Source: Linanthus parryae
Lineage: Eukaryota; Streptophyta; Magnoliopsida; Ericales; Polemoniaceae
Direction: 5' to 3'
Assembly (NCBI GenBank): GCA_023055425.1
Contig: JALGPY010000001.1
Coordinates: 70,550,994 to 70,614,993 of the forward strand
Length of the DNA: 64,000 bases
This document shows, piece by piece, positions 1 through 10,951 of this stretch. The notes below the pieces were generated by a model that did not search any database, had not been told where the DNA came from, and worked only from the letters and a program-made list of their open reading frames with translations. A program made the position numbers and the translations under genes. Position 1 is the first letter of the stretch. The number at the start of each line of letters is the position of its first letter.

Positions 1-419
1 CACCCTCTCTCGTTTCAGCCATCAAATCCGACCCAGAAACACCGCATCTACCCGCGGTTCCGACCACAGAAGCTCGACCAGAACCCATCGACGGCGTGGA
101 GAGGACGAACACGAAGATGGGTATGCTCTGTTCATATTCAGATTCGAGAGATTGGGGTTGGGAGACAGCCGTGGAGGCGATGAATTGGGGAATTGGGCTC
201 GGCAGAGTTGTGGGTTCGAGTACGAGAAGAAGAAGAGGATTCTGATGTTGAGGCCGCTGGCGAGAAGCTCGTCGTCGCCTTCGCGTCAGCTTCTTCTGGG
301 TGTAGCTCGGTGTTGGAGTGGGAGAGTGTGGAAGAGAACGAATTGAAGGATGGATTGAATGGCGGTTATTGGTGGTTGAATCAACGACCTTTGTGGTATC
401 GGGTGGTTCTGGGTGTTGG

Positions 420-865
420 AATGCACAATTACAATTCTCTCTCTCTCAGTCTCTCTCTCCCACTCTCTGTCTCTCTCTCTGTTTACAGTCAACCAATAAT
501 GGCGGATTTGAGACCAAACTGAAAAAACCCAGAATGAATTGAAAAACCCAGTAATGGTGAATGCTTAATTGAAAAACCCGGAATGCACAATTGCAACTCT
601 CTATCTCTCTCTCTCTGTTTTCAATCAGTCAATAATGGCGAAATGGAGACCCAATTGAAATCTCACTGAATTGAAAAACCCAGTAATGGTGAATGTTCAA
701 TTGAAAAACCCAGAAGGCGCAATTTCAGTTCTCTCTCTCTCTGCGTCTCTCTCTCTCTCCCTCTCTCTGTCTCTGTCTCTCTCTCTCTCTCTCGATCTCT
801 CTCTCTCTCTGTGATTACAGTCAATCAATAATGGCGAATTTGAGACACCCAATTGAGATCTGTAG
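420..865 (+). repeat. three tandem ~130-160 bp units with CT tract and ATGGCG
   Basis: Units begin near 420, 581 and 713. Each has an A/G-C-rich start with 'GCACAATT' or 'GCGCAATT', a CT microsatellite of variable length, a pyrimidine-to-AG segment, then a short ATGGCG frame. Units 1 and 2 end in 'ATTGAAAAACCCAGTAATGGTGAATG'-like blocks (partly repeated inside the units). The units have diverged in sequence, and most length variation sits in the CT tracts. Confidence 0.75.
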
Positions 866-1202
866 AACATAACACTGAAATTCACTTACAGGGCTGGGAG
901 ATTTGAAGGAGGAAACATCGACGTCATCACTTCCGGCGCCGGCGAGGCTAAGAGGCATCGGCATGAGACCGGAGTCGCCGGAGCCACCATTCGGCGACGC
1001 CAACCCACCGCCGCCAAACCCTCTTGACTGTTGTTGGTTCTGGGTGTTGGAATCTGGGTTTTGGTTCTGGGTGTTGGTTCTGGGTGTTGGAATCTGGGTT
1101 TTTTAGGTGGCTGTGGCGGTGATGGCGGATAGTTGTGGTAGTGGCGGTTGGAGATTGCGGTGGGTGTGGCGGTACTGTGTAATGAGTGCAGGTTGTGGGG
1201 AA

Positions 1203-1325
1203 GGTGGTGGTGTAGTTGTTGTTGTTGGTGGTGGTGGTGGTGGTGGTGTTGTTGTGGTTGTGGTTGTGGTTGTGGTTGTGGTGGTGGTGGTGGTGGTGGT
1301 GGTGGGGGTGGGGGTGGGGGTGGTG
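1203..1325 (+). repeat. GTG/GTT triplet run ending in G5T repeats
   Basis: Dense GTG, GTT and GGT triplets, ending in three consecutive G5T units near 1303-1325. On the minus strand it translates as poly-His/Thr/Asn or poly-Pro, so the overlapping frames are repeat artefacts. The terminal G-runs fit the G-quadruplex pattern. Confidence 0.85.
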
Positions 1326-1575
1326 GCCAAGAACACCTAGAACACCAAAAACAAGCAAAAAATAAAACACCAAAATACAAATAAGGGCAAAATGGTCTTT
1401 AAAAGGTCATATTGCACCCCCATGGTTACTGATTGTAACAGAAGGGTGTTTTTTGTCTAACGTCCATCCACCGACAGGGGTGGTTTTGTCTCGAAAGGGT
1501 TGGTCTTTGTATATCCCCGAACACGAGGGGTTTTTTTGTATATACCCCATACTCAAGGGGTGGTTTTTGTCTTTT

Positions 1576-2472
1576 ACCCATTCCATAATCATTAGGAAAA
1601 ATCCAAGTCCATCGTTAACTTCTTTCCGTTAACAAAAACTCAAAATACTCATTATTAATTCGTTGTGACGGGGGAAAATCAAATAAACCACAACTTCCAT
1701 GACCTTAAGTGTCGACACCCCCCTAAGACTACGCCGGCCAGAGGAGTGAGTACATGCCGCTATCCGGGGACTTGCAACCGGATCAAAAAGAGACGTGACC
1801 GCAGCCAACACCGCCCAAAGAGAATAATAATGTCCCCGCACAACTTCTTCCACTTTACGTTATATTTCATTAATATCATGGTGATGTTTTTCAGCAAAAA
1901 CATTTTAACAAGTAGAAATTACGTATTTCAAGTCATGTATCACGTAAACACATTTTGAGACGTAACAAATCAAAGTATTCATTTGACACGAAAGAGATAA
2001 GCACACTAGGCTTGGCATGTTTACTTACCTCAAAGCAAATTCCAAGTATAGCAACTCAGTCAACGTACTCTACGTACTCGTCGTCGACGAACTCGTTACC
2101 TACACATAACAATATTATAATCAAACAATTATTCTAGCAATATATTTGCTATACAAACTACATGCATATGATAGTCGATGGTTTAGGTCTCTAACACCAA
2201 CATAACATCTCACTCAATTCATACTTCAAAACAAAACCCAAAACTTTGCTTCAAAATCCTCTAACCTAAAGCATACATAATCTATCATAACTCCATCAAT
2301 CTATTACTCCAGTTTCCCAAACAGATTATGGTCTAAAAACAGTTCCATTGGATTGAAAACGTTCGAAATAATAAGTTTAGCCTCAAACGGATCTTAATTT
2401 CGATTCCTGAATCAAAAGTTACACTAGTTTCAAGTTTCCAACTTCATTCAAAATATCCATACGGGAATTGTC
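1576..2472 (-). repeat. chromovirus C 3' LTR, distal piece
   Basis: From about 1585 to 1786 this is nearly identical to 63803-64000, which lies just inside the 5' LTR of chromovirus C. It is therefore the far part of that element's 3' LTR, cut off from its start (55486-56315) by the LINE. It includes the block GTGTCGACAC (1709-1718) and, on the minus strand, a strong splice donor GAG|GTAAGTAAACATGCC (GTAAGT at 2023-2028), both shared with the LTRs of elements D and E. The left boundary is approximate because the LTR terminus seen at 63298 is missing here. Confidence 0.85.
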
Positions 2473-2501
2473 TTTTTTTTTTTTTATAAAAAGGCATTAT
2501 A

Positions 2502-3008
2502 TTAAGAAGAAGAAAACTTATCCAGCCAGATGGCTTTACACACATTAGCTGGCAATACATTCAAATCCAAAGGGCCAGAAACACTTAACATTCTAACCCA
2601 GTTTGCAATTTCATGTGCTGAGACATTACTAACTCTCCTAACAAAATTGATCTTACAAAACTGTTGAAGACTGCTCCAGTCTCTGATTGCTTCTAACCTG
2701 GTTCTCCATTCCCATCTAGCTGCTGCTGGTTTGTTGCATGCATCTACAACCACCTTACAGTCAGATTCAATTACCACTTTGGGCCACTTCATTCTTCTAG
2801 CTATTTTGATAGCCAATTCAATTGCTAGAAGTTCTGCTTCATAGATATCCAGCAGTTCATCAAATTTCCCTTCCATCCATACAGTGGTTGCAGCATTATT
2901 TCTGCAGATACACCCTATTCCAACCTTGTTGTTTTTAATGCTAGCATCCACATTCATTTTGATAATATCTCCAGAGGGAGGATTCCACTGATCATCAGGA
3001 GTACTCAT
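2502..3008 (-). pseudogene. LINE ORF2 C-terminus: RNase H domain
   Basis: The 168-codon frame has the plant-type RNase H fold used by many plant L1 elements (RVT_3-like family, related to archaeal-type RNase H). The acidic residues can be picked out: the first in 'MNVDAS', the second in 'EAELLAIELA', the third in 'VIESDCK', and a late His in 'AHEIANWV'. In L1 replication this enzyme degrades the RNA strand after first-strand synthesis. It is the 3' end of ORF2, separated from the reverse transcriptase by Copia-1 and by frame breaks in the zinc-binding segment at 3009-3498. The start shown is only the first Met of the open piece. Confidence 0.85.
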
Positions 3009-3498
3009 CTGTATGATCTGAACTTCCTCTTTTTTTTGTGGTTGTAGAATTCAAAATAGGACTCTTTAATTTTTGCTACCACCCTGCACATTCTATTTTC
3101 CTCATCTCTGCACCTTGACTCACTCCAACTCCTGTTCCTTTCTTTCCATATCTGGTCTAAAATAATAATCCCCATTTCAGGGATGTTAAAACCATTTGCT
3201 GACCCCTCTTCATTTTACAAAATGATCTTCTTGATCCAGTCTTCTATACTCAGGTGAGTCTCCACATCAGTTCTTATTCCCAACAAGCTAAACCATATGT
3301 TCCTAGCTAGGTGGCATTTAAAAAAACAGTGGATTTCATCTTCAAACTCATAATCACAAGAAGAGCAACAGGTAGACACATTTGGAATTCAGACCTTGAT
3401 GTTATTTCTTGTGGGAAGAACCTTTGCTAAAATTCTCCACAGAAGCATTTTATGCCTATTGTGGCTCTTCAGTTTCCAAATATTTGACCACAAACTGT
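3009..3498 (-). pseudogene. LINE ORF2 zinc-binding (zf-RVT) segment, frameshifted
   Basis: Translation of the minus strand in shifting frames gives the zf-RVT pattern: a W-x-L-K block and 'LPTRNN', followed by Cys/His residues ('STCCSSCDYEFEDEIHCFFKC'-like). This segment joins reverse transcriptase to RNase H in plant L1 ORF2 proteins. Stop codons and frame changes show it is not translatable. The Copia-1 insertion at 3498/3499 falls inside it; the segment continues at 42314. Confidence 0.75.
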
Positions 3499-4932
3499 TG
3501 TAGGGTTTTGATTCATGGATGCGCAACGGAAGCATAAACAATCATAAAACCATGCAAAACCCTCCAAGGATCACAAGTCAAGAGACATAACGATGGTAAG
3601 GGTTAGAAATCATAACACACCTTAGGGTTCTCCTTTGATGACTTCAAACGCGAATTGTGTCACGTTCTCTATACTTTATCCACGCCTAGAGTTGATCCTA
3701 GATCTCCCAAGTCCTTGGTGCTAGCCCGAAAGAGGAAGAGGAAGAAGAATCACGCAAAACGAGACCCAAAAGGAGGGTCTCGGCCTCCTTTGTGGCCGAC
3801 GGGGACGGGGCGGCGGCAAGGGGGCGGTCGGCTCCCTTGTTGCTTGCTCTCTCTCCTTTTGTTCTCTCCCACTCTTGTTATGTTCAATAATGAGCATAAT
3901 TTATGTGAGAAGGAAGGAAGGAAGGTCCTTTATATAGTCCAACAACTCCTTGTTAACTACCTAAAGGACTTATTCTAGTCCTACTAGAATTCAATTTAGT
4001 CCCTTCCTTGCAAATTAATCCCTACTAAGTTTGCAAGGGTTTGCAAAGTGATCCTTCTAATTAATTAATCCAATTAATTAATTCCAAAATCTAGTCCAAC
4101 TCTATGTAGCGTGTGACCCCATAGGTTCTATCTAGTTGGTAGCAACTATTTGCTAATATGGAGCGGTCTCTAGCAAAACATCCATTCTAGCCAACTAATA
4201 GAATAGTCATCTTGACAACCTTTGTACAAGTAATTGTCTCATCCCTTTGTCACTATATCCGGATTGGACACGAGACATACAAGTCACACTCGTATATCCA
4301 ATCCATAGTTTCTCGATCCATGGGAATAGCCTTATTCGCGCAAATAACATCAATATCCCATATTGATTTATTTGAGTCTGGCCAGACATTCTATAAGCAC
4401 TATCCCTCGAGTGGCCTAGGATATTTGCTACCGTTATGTGGGAGGGACAAATCCTATCTACGTCCACTACGATCTCTAAGCTTGCTTCTTATTGTATCCA
4501 GTACACGCCTTTATAACTACCCAGTTACGGTGTAGCGCTTAACGCTACCAAGATCACAATAATCCACAACTAGAATATCTAGTGACTTCAAGTCTAAGGA
4601 TGACAATACCATTGCACCGCGAGAAGCGCTTGTGACTCAACATAACGTGTATGTAGCCTTCTCGTAGATGGGTCAATCCAGTGCAACATTCCCTAATGCA
4701 CACCTATGTGTTGGATCGTGATATCTCCATATCAATCCAACCCTATACTAGTCTATAGATGATTGTCCCATTAATCATTATACTTGACTAGGGATATCTA
4801 AGATAAACAACACAATTGTAAATCTAAGGACTTCATTATATTAAATATAAATATCCAATAAATAATAAATAAATTTCTAGCCACAAATAATTCATACTAA
4901 ACTAGATTGCCTCTAGGGCATCTATTCCAACA
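3499..4932 (-). repeat. Copia-1 3' LTR
   Basis: 1434 bp, bounded by TGTAGGG at the left and CCAACA at the right, the latter next to a polypurine tract (minus-strand GCAAGTGGGAGAC, plus 4933-4945). The minus strand has a TATA box CTATATAAAGG at 3927-3937. A GC-rich block near 3775-3835 lies downstream of that promoter. The frames at 3655-3978 and 4207-4535 are shadows inside the LTR. Confidence 0.93.
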
Positions 4933-7841
4933 GTCTCCCACTTGCACAAGAGCCAATCTGGCGCATCTCGTATGCCCATACTCCTAGTGTGCCCTTCATG
5001 CTTCCACTGCGTGAGAGGCTTTGTAAGCGGGTCTGACAGATTATCATCTGTAGGAATCTTGCATATCCGAACGTCTCCTCTATCGATAATATCTCGAATC
5101 AGATGAAACTTCCTGAGCACGTGCTTGGACTTCTGGTGCGACCTGGGTTCCTTCGATTGCGCGATCGCCCCAGTGTTGTCATAGAACAACTCAACTGGAT
5201 CCGCAATGCTAGGGACCACACCAAGTTCAGAAACAAACTTTCTGATCCAAACAGCTTCCTTTGCTGCGCCATTTGTAGCAATGTACTCAGCCGCTGTTGT
5301 AGAATCAGCTACCGTCTCTTGCTTGGAACTCTTCCAGCTCACCGCTGCTCCATTCAGGCAAAACACATATCCCGATTGTGATCTAAAGTCATCTCTGTCG
5401 GTTTGGAAGCTTGCATCAGTGTAACCCCTTACACGCAACTCTTCTTCACCGCCAAATATCAAGAAGGCATCCTTAGTTATTCTCAAGTACTTTAGGATGT
5501 TCTTGACTAAAATCCAGTGACTCTCACCCGGATTGGATTGGTATCTGCTTGTCATACTCAAGGCATATGACACATCTGGTCTAGTACATAACGTGGCGTA
5601 CATGATAGATCCTATGGCCGAGGCATAGGGGATTCTACTCATACGTTCCTTCTCAATCTCTTTGGAGGGACAACCACTCTTCGAAAGAGTGATTCCATGT
5701 GACATGGGCAAGAATCCCTTCTTGGAATCTTGCATGTTGAACCGTTTCAACACCTTGTCAATATATGTACTTTGACTTAGGCCTAGCAACCTCTTAGATC
5801 TATCTCTATAGATCTTTATACCGAGTATATAGGCTGCTTCCCCTAAGTCCTTCATTGAGAAACACTTTCCTAGCCAATCTTTAACAGATTGCAGCATGGG
5901 AATGTCGTTTCCAATGAGTAGTATGTCATCCACATACAAGACCAGAAAAGCTACAGAGCTCCCACTAACCTTCTTGTAGACACAAGACTCATCTTCGTTT
6001 CTGATGAAGCCAAACTCTTTGACCACTTCATCAAAACGTCGATTCCAACTCCTAGAAGCTTGCTTCAATCCATAAATGGATCGTTGCAGCTTACAGACTT
6101 TGTTGGCTTGCTTTGGATCCTCAAAACCCTCCGGATGTATCATATACACGTCCTTGAGGAGATTCCCATAAAGGAATGTTGTTTTGACATCCATCTGCCA
6201 AATCTCATAGTCGTGGTATGCTGCAATCGCAAGTAGGATTCGGATGGATTTGGTCATAGCGACTGGTGAAAAGGTTTCATCATAGTCAATACCATGAATC
6301 TGTCTGAATCCTTTAGCCACCAATCGGCCCTTATAGGTAATCACATTACCATCCATGTCGATCTTCTTCTTGAAGACCCACTTGCACCCTATGGGTCGCG
6401 CCCCATCGGGTGGTTCCACCAAAGTCCATACTTTGTTGGCATACATGGATTCCATCTCGGATCTCATGGCTTCTAGCCACTTCTGAGAGTCTGGGCCACT
6501 CATGGCCTCCTCATAGGTAGTAGGCTCATCATCTATGAGCATCGTGTCACCGGAATCGGTTACGAGAAGTCCATACCTCTCGGGTTCCTGGCGCACTCTA
6601 CTAGATCTACGAAGCTCTTGTGTTACCTGAACAGGTTGCTCCACAACTACTTGTGGTTCCTGTTCATGTTCCATAATCGGTTCAGTGATTTGTGGTTCTT
6701 GAACCTCTTCAAGTTCTACATTCCACCCACTTGTTTCTTTAGAGACAAATTCTCTTTCTAGAAACACGCCGGTCCGAGCAACAAACACTTTGTTCTCGGT
6801 TGGATTATAGAAGTAGTATCCCTTAGTTTCCTTAGGGTACCCCACAAATTTACACTTATCCGATTTAGGCCCCAGCTTGTCTGATTGTAAACGTTTTACA
6901 TAGACATCGCAGCCCCAAATCCTCATGAACGACAGTGTGGGACGCCTCCCACTCCACATCTCATATGGTGTCTTCATGACTAATTTAGATGGAACACGGT
7001 TAATGGTGAAAGCTGCACTTAATAGAGCGTAGCCCCAAAATGATAATGGAAGATCGGTTTGACACATCATAGATCGAACCATATCCAATAGGGTTCGATT
7101 CCTCCTCTCGGACACGCCATTCCATTGTGGCGTTCCGGGTGGAGTGAGTTGGGACACGATCCCACACTCTCTAAGATAGTCGTCAAACTCTTGGCTTAAG
7201 TATTCTCCTCCACGATCCGATCGTAGAGCCTTTATACTTTTGCCAAGTTGCTTCTCTACTTCATTCTTGAATTCTTTGAACACTTCAAAGGATTCGGATT
7301 TTGCCCTCATAAGGTACACAAATCCATATCTACTGTAATCATCAGTAAATGTAATGAAGTAGACATAACCACCCCTGGCAGGCGTGGCAAATGGCCCACA
7401 CACATCGGTATGTATGAGCGCCAATTGCTCACTAGTCCTCTCACCTTTCTTATTGAAAGGGGAATTTGTCATTTTTTCCAATAAACAAGCCTCACATGTC
7501 TCATATGATTCAAAATCAAATGAGTCCAGTAATCCATCCTTATGGAGTCTAGATACACGTTTCTCATTTATGTGGCCTAAACGACAGTGCCATAAATAAG
7601 CAGGATTTAAATCATTTATTTTAATCCGCTTGGTATTAATGTTGTAGACAGGATTGCTTAGATCAAGGACATACAGTCCATTAAATAATTGCGCACTAAA
7701 ATAGTGAATATTATTTAAATAAAAGGAACAACAATTGTCTTTTATTGAAATAATAAAACCATCCTTGTCCAAACAAGAAATAGAAATAATGTTTCTGCTC
7801 ATAGCAGGCACAAAATAGCAATTATTTAATTCTAAAACTAA
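4902..7841 (-). pseudogene. Copia-1 pol: integrase, reverse transcriptase, RNase H
   Basis: Continues gag-protease in the same frame after the TGA at 7842-7844. In order: pre-integrase zinc motif (the 'HCRLGHI' region followed by 'CEACLL'); integrase core with the first Asp in 'HTDVCGPF', the second in 'FTDDYSRYGF', and Glu in 'NGVSERRNRT'; copia RT with 'MDVKTTFLYGNL' and catalytic 'YVDD'; and RNase H with 'TDASFQTD', 'AEYIA' and 'YDNTGA'. No other stop is seen over about 970 codons. The frame runs through the polypurine tract and ends 31 nt inside the 3' LTR, whereas Copia-2 stops before the tract. The family is the same as Copia-2. The Tork/TAR group is possible, but I cannot assign the lineage firmly. 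Confidence 0.93.
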
Positions 7842-8897
7842 TCATGAAGGCAGAGATAGCTCGCACACGCCTATGGCCAACGCAGCAACCTTTGCTCCAT
7901 TCCCAACGCGCAGATCTACCTCCCCTTTAGCCAATCTTCTACTTCTCTTTAGATCCTGCATATTTCGACAAATATGAGATCCACATCCAGTATCTAATAC
8001 CCATGATGTAGAGAAAGTTAAATTGACACCTACAACAAAAATACCTGGTGGTGGTGGAATCACTATTCCAAGCCTCTTGTCCTCCAGATATTTTGGGCAG
8101 TTCCTCCTCCAGTGTCCAGGCTGACTGCAGTAGTGACATTTACCTTTAGTCACGCCCTTGGCAATGCCACCAACAGGCTTAAGGGCAGGTTCCTTGGACT
8201 TGGCAACTGATTTGCCTTTGCCCTTGGAGGAAGAGGCAAACATTTTGCCCTTTCCTTTCTGTACCATCATTATGGCCTTGCCCTTACCCTTGTTGATGCT
8301 CTGTTCAGCCGTCCTCAACATATTGAGTAAATCTGGCAGTGGTTTAACGATCTCGTTCATGTTATATTTCATAATGAACTGTCCATAACTCTCGGGCAAC
8401 GATTGCAACACGAGATCGGTTGCCAACTCTTGGCCGACCGGGAACCCCAGACGGGCGAGATTCTCCAAGTACCCGATCATTCGGAGTACATGAGGTCCCA
8501 CCGGGTTCCCTTCTGCCAGATGACACTTGAACAGTGCCTTTGAGACCTCATACCTTTCTACCCTCGCCTGCTCTTGGAAGAGCTGCTTTAGATGTTCGAT
8601 CATATCGACAGCATTCATGTTTTCGTGTTGCTTCTGAAGCTCAGAAGTCATGGTGCAAAGCATAAGGCAGACCGCATCATTAGCGTCATCAACACGCTTT
8701 TGATACGCCTTTAGGGCAGCAGGTGTTTGGTTCTCTGGACCTTCTAGAACATGCTCCTCTATTGCGTACAGTTTCTTCTCTTGCTTGAGAACAATTCTCA
8801 AGTTTCTGTACCAATCAAGAAAGTTGGTTCCAGAGAGCTTGTCCTTCTCAAGGACAGATTGTAGGGAATGTTGTGAACTCGATGAGTTGTTTGCCAT
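7842..8897 (-). pseudogene. Copia-1 gag and protease
   Basis: Start chosen at the Met of 'MANNSSSS' (8895-8897); the open frame extends upstream but Copia-2 begins at the equivalent Met. Gag (capsid) covers about residues 1-200, followed by a Lys/Gly-rich linker, then a CCHC zinc knuckle 'CHYCSQPGHWRRNC' (254-267) that binds the RNA genome, then the aspartic protease active site 'LDTGCGSHIC' (DTG at 302-304). The frame ends at TGA (7842-7844) where Copia-2 has GGA (Gly). The same frame is open on the other side, so this single substitution separates gag-protease from integrase-RT. Confidence 0.93.
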
Positions 8898-10558
8898 TTG
8901 GAATTCTACAAAAGGAAAAACGCAAGTTTTAGTATTTGTGAATTTTAGACTATATTCAATAATGGCTAGTTTATCAAATATAGCTCCCACTATTTTTCTA
9001 CGGATTAATAACCCTCAAGATATTAATGCGGAAAATATCCTTATATTTTCTAGTGGGCCAAGATCCATGTTTCATCGCCTTATGAGCTTGCTTTGGCAAG
9101 TCACCCATAATTTGACTACTTTAGGTAGGAACAATTCCAATTGCATCGCATATGCAACTCTTGGTTCAATTGGGCAAATAACTCCTTATTTATCCATCCA
9201 TATGGATAATACCAATTGATTGCCTCTAGGTTTCTTAATCGAATTAATAGCCTAGTTGTGTTCAACCTATTATCTAAACAATTGCACATTGTTACGTGCC
9301 ATCGCATTACATCATGATGAACCAAGTCGCCATGCTTTGGCACGCACGAACTTGATAAATAATGATGATAATGAGTGTTTAAATAAAGAGAAGGCAAGAA
9401 CACAATATTTGAATTTTTGAGGGATTTTAAATTCAATTTTAATTGTTTTGTTGATCAACATCAACTAATCTATCTATTTGATTTTGGGCACAACTCCAAA
9501 TAATAGATCCGGGTTGTCTAATTATCTTATTATCCTAATTGCATGCATCATCCATACACCAACCACACAATAATAAGACAATAAAATAAACAACCACAAA
9601 ACATAAATTAAACGTGATGTGGATATGGCCTTTTCTAGACTAAGATAATTCCAAGCCAATGGAATTATCTATGAACCCTAAAGCAAACACATCTCCATGC
9701 GTCTTGATCTTTTGGTCCATCCTTCATAGTCTTGTGGAATGCTCCATGCTCCATCTTTTGTGGCTTCTTTGGCTTTGGGCTTCTTTTCTGCAATCTTGGC
9801 TAACAATCTACTTTATCTAGCACTAGCTAACTTCTATACTAAATAAAATAAATCTCACAAGTTGAGAAAAAAAAATGGCACGCAGGCCATAAAACCCTAA
9901 TTAATTATTACAATTAATTGATCAGCTCGCAGGCCGTAAAACCAAACCACAAAATTAAACATCCACATCAAACCACATCCTATGGCCATATCCAATCACC
10001 ATACGAATTGCACATAAACAGTTAAAATCCAATTTTAACGCGCTTGGTCAATTTTTAATTGATTTTAGGATTTCTAGGGTTAAAACAGTCCATGGGCCCA
10101 ACAATCAAATTGCCCGGGCCCAATAAGGTGAACCACAAGGCCCTAGGGCCGGCCCGGCCCAAAACCCACAATCCTAGGCCGCGGGTTAGGGCCGCCCGGC
10201 CCCTAGGGCGGCCAATCTTGGGCGGCAAGCAAGGGGGCGGTCCCTAGGGGGGCCGAACCTCCTTGAGGGAGTTGTTTCCAAAACAACTCCCTTGCTTGGT
10301 GCCCAAGTTTGGTTGTTTCCTTGTTTTGGGAGAACTCCTTCTTCCCCAAGGATGCCCAAACCCTAGATCTAAGATCCTAAATTTCTCAAACTCACCAATT
10401 CATGCATCAAATGCAAAAATTTGATCTTGTTATGATTAATTATTGACAAATTGCATCCCATGTTTGATTTGTCTTGTTTTACGCGATAAACAATCAAATT
10501 AAGGTGTAAAACAACTAAAACGTAACACATAAACCACGTTTATGCTCTACGACCTGTG
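8898..10558 (-). other. Copia-1 untranslated leader
   Basis: AT-rich leader between primer site and gag. Near 10125-10260 is a GC-rich patch with repeated GGCCC, CCTAGGG and GGGCGGCC words. The short frames here (8785-9219, 9116-9436, 10059-10247) have no family signature. Copia-2 has a corresponding leader at 16319-17917. Confidence 0.8.
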
Positions 10559-10570
10559 GCTCTGATACCA
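10559..10570 (-). promoter_or_regulatory. Copia-1 primer binding site (initiator Met tRNA)
   Basis: Minus strand reads TGGTATCAGAGC, complementary to the 3' end of plant initiator-Met tRNA, one base from the LTR edge at 10572. It sets the minus orientation of the element. Confidence 0.95.
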
Positions 10571-10571
10571 C

Positions 10572-10951
10572 TGTAGGGTTTTGATTCATGGATGCGCAAC
10601 GGAAGCATAAATAATCATAAAACCATGCAAAACCCTCCAAGGATCACAAGTCAAGAGACATAACGATGGTAAGGGTTAGAAATCATAACACACCTTAGGG
10701 TTCTCCTTTGATGACTTCAAACGCGAATTGTGTCACGTTCTCTATAGTTGATCCACGCCTAGAGTTGATCCTAGATCTCCCAAGTCCTTGGTGCTAGCCC
10801 AAAATAGGAAGAGGAAGAAGAATCACGCAAAACGAGACCCAAAAGGAGGGTCTCGGCCTCCTTTGTGGCCGACGGGGACGGGGCGGCGGCAAGGGGGCGG
10901 TCGGCTCCCTTGTTGCTTGCTCTCTCTCCTTTTGTTCTCTCCCACTCTTGT
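10572..10951 (-). repeat. Copia-1 5' LTR, inner piece (R/U5 side)
   Basis: Nearly identical to 3499-3878 of the other LTR. Interrupted at 10951/10952 by Copia-2 (CTTGT at 10947-10951). The LTR continues at 19362-19389 and 41284-42313. Confidence 0.93.

Larger units (their letters stand above)
1..1575. other. unassigned CT/GTG-rich sequence left of the nest
   Basis: No recognisable protein domain. The stretch holds long pyrimidine runs on the + strand, three tandem units (420-865), a GTG/G-rich run (about 1203-1325), and from about 1394 to 1575 a unique segment with repeated GGGGT and TTTTGTCT phrases. The LTR copy at 63298-64000 has about 500 bp before the segment that resumes here near 1576, and those 500 bp are absent. 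So this block is either another insertion whose left end lies outside the window or a rearrangement junction. Several open frames exist on both strands (for example 193-522 plus, 886-1380 minus), but they consist of simple repeats or have no family signature. A 5' end of a host gene or a captured gene fragment cannot be excluded. Confidence 0.5.
2473..3498 (-). mobile_element. LINE (plant L1 type), 3' third with poly(A)
   Basis: Starts at a 13-T run (2473-2485), the poly(A) tail of a minus-strand LINE, followed by the end of ORF2. The rest of the LINE resumes at 42314 and again at 53289. Total length without insertions is about 5.9 kb, normal for a full-length plant L1. I could not identify a convincing target-site duplication for the LINE. 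Confidence 0.9.

Noticed and set aside
193..522. Plus-strand 109-codon frame in the unassigned left region
   Set aside because: Second half is CT repeat and no family is recognisable.
821..1003. Minus-strand frame beginning 'ASPNGGSGDSG' followed by a GTAAGTG donor, possible first exon of a host gene
   Set aside because: No ATG at the start of the frame, upstream is repeat sequence, and the same bases form a good acceptor (TTACAG|G) on the other strand; cannot decide.
3655..3978. Arg/Lys-rich frame in the Copia-1 LTR
   Set aside because: Lies in the LTR, is not kept in the other copies, and has no domain.
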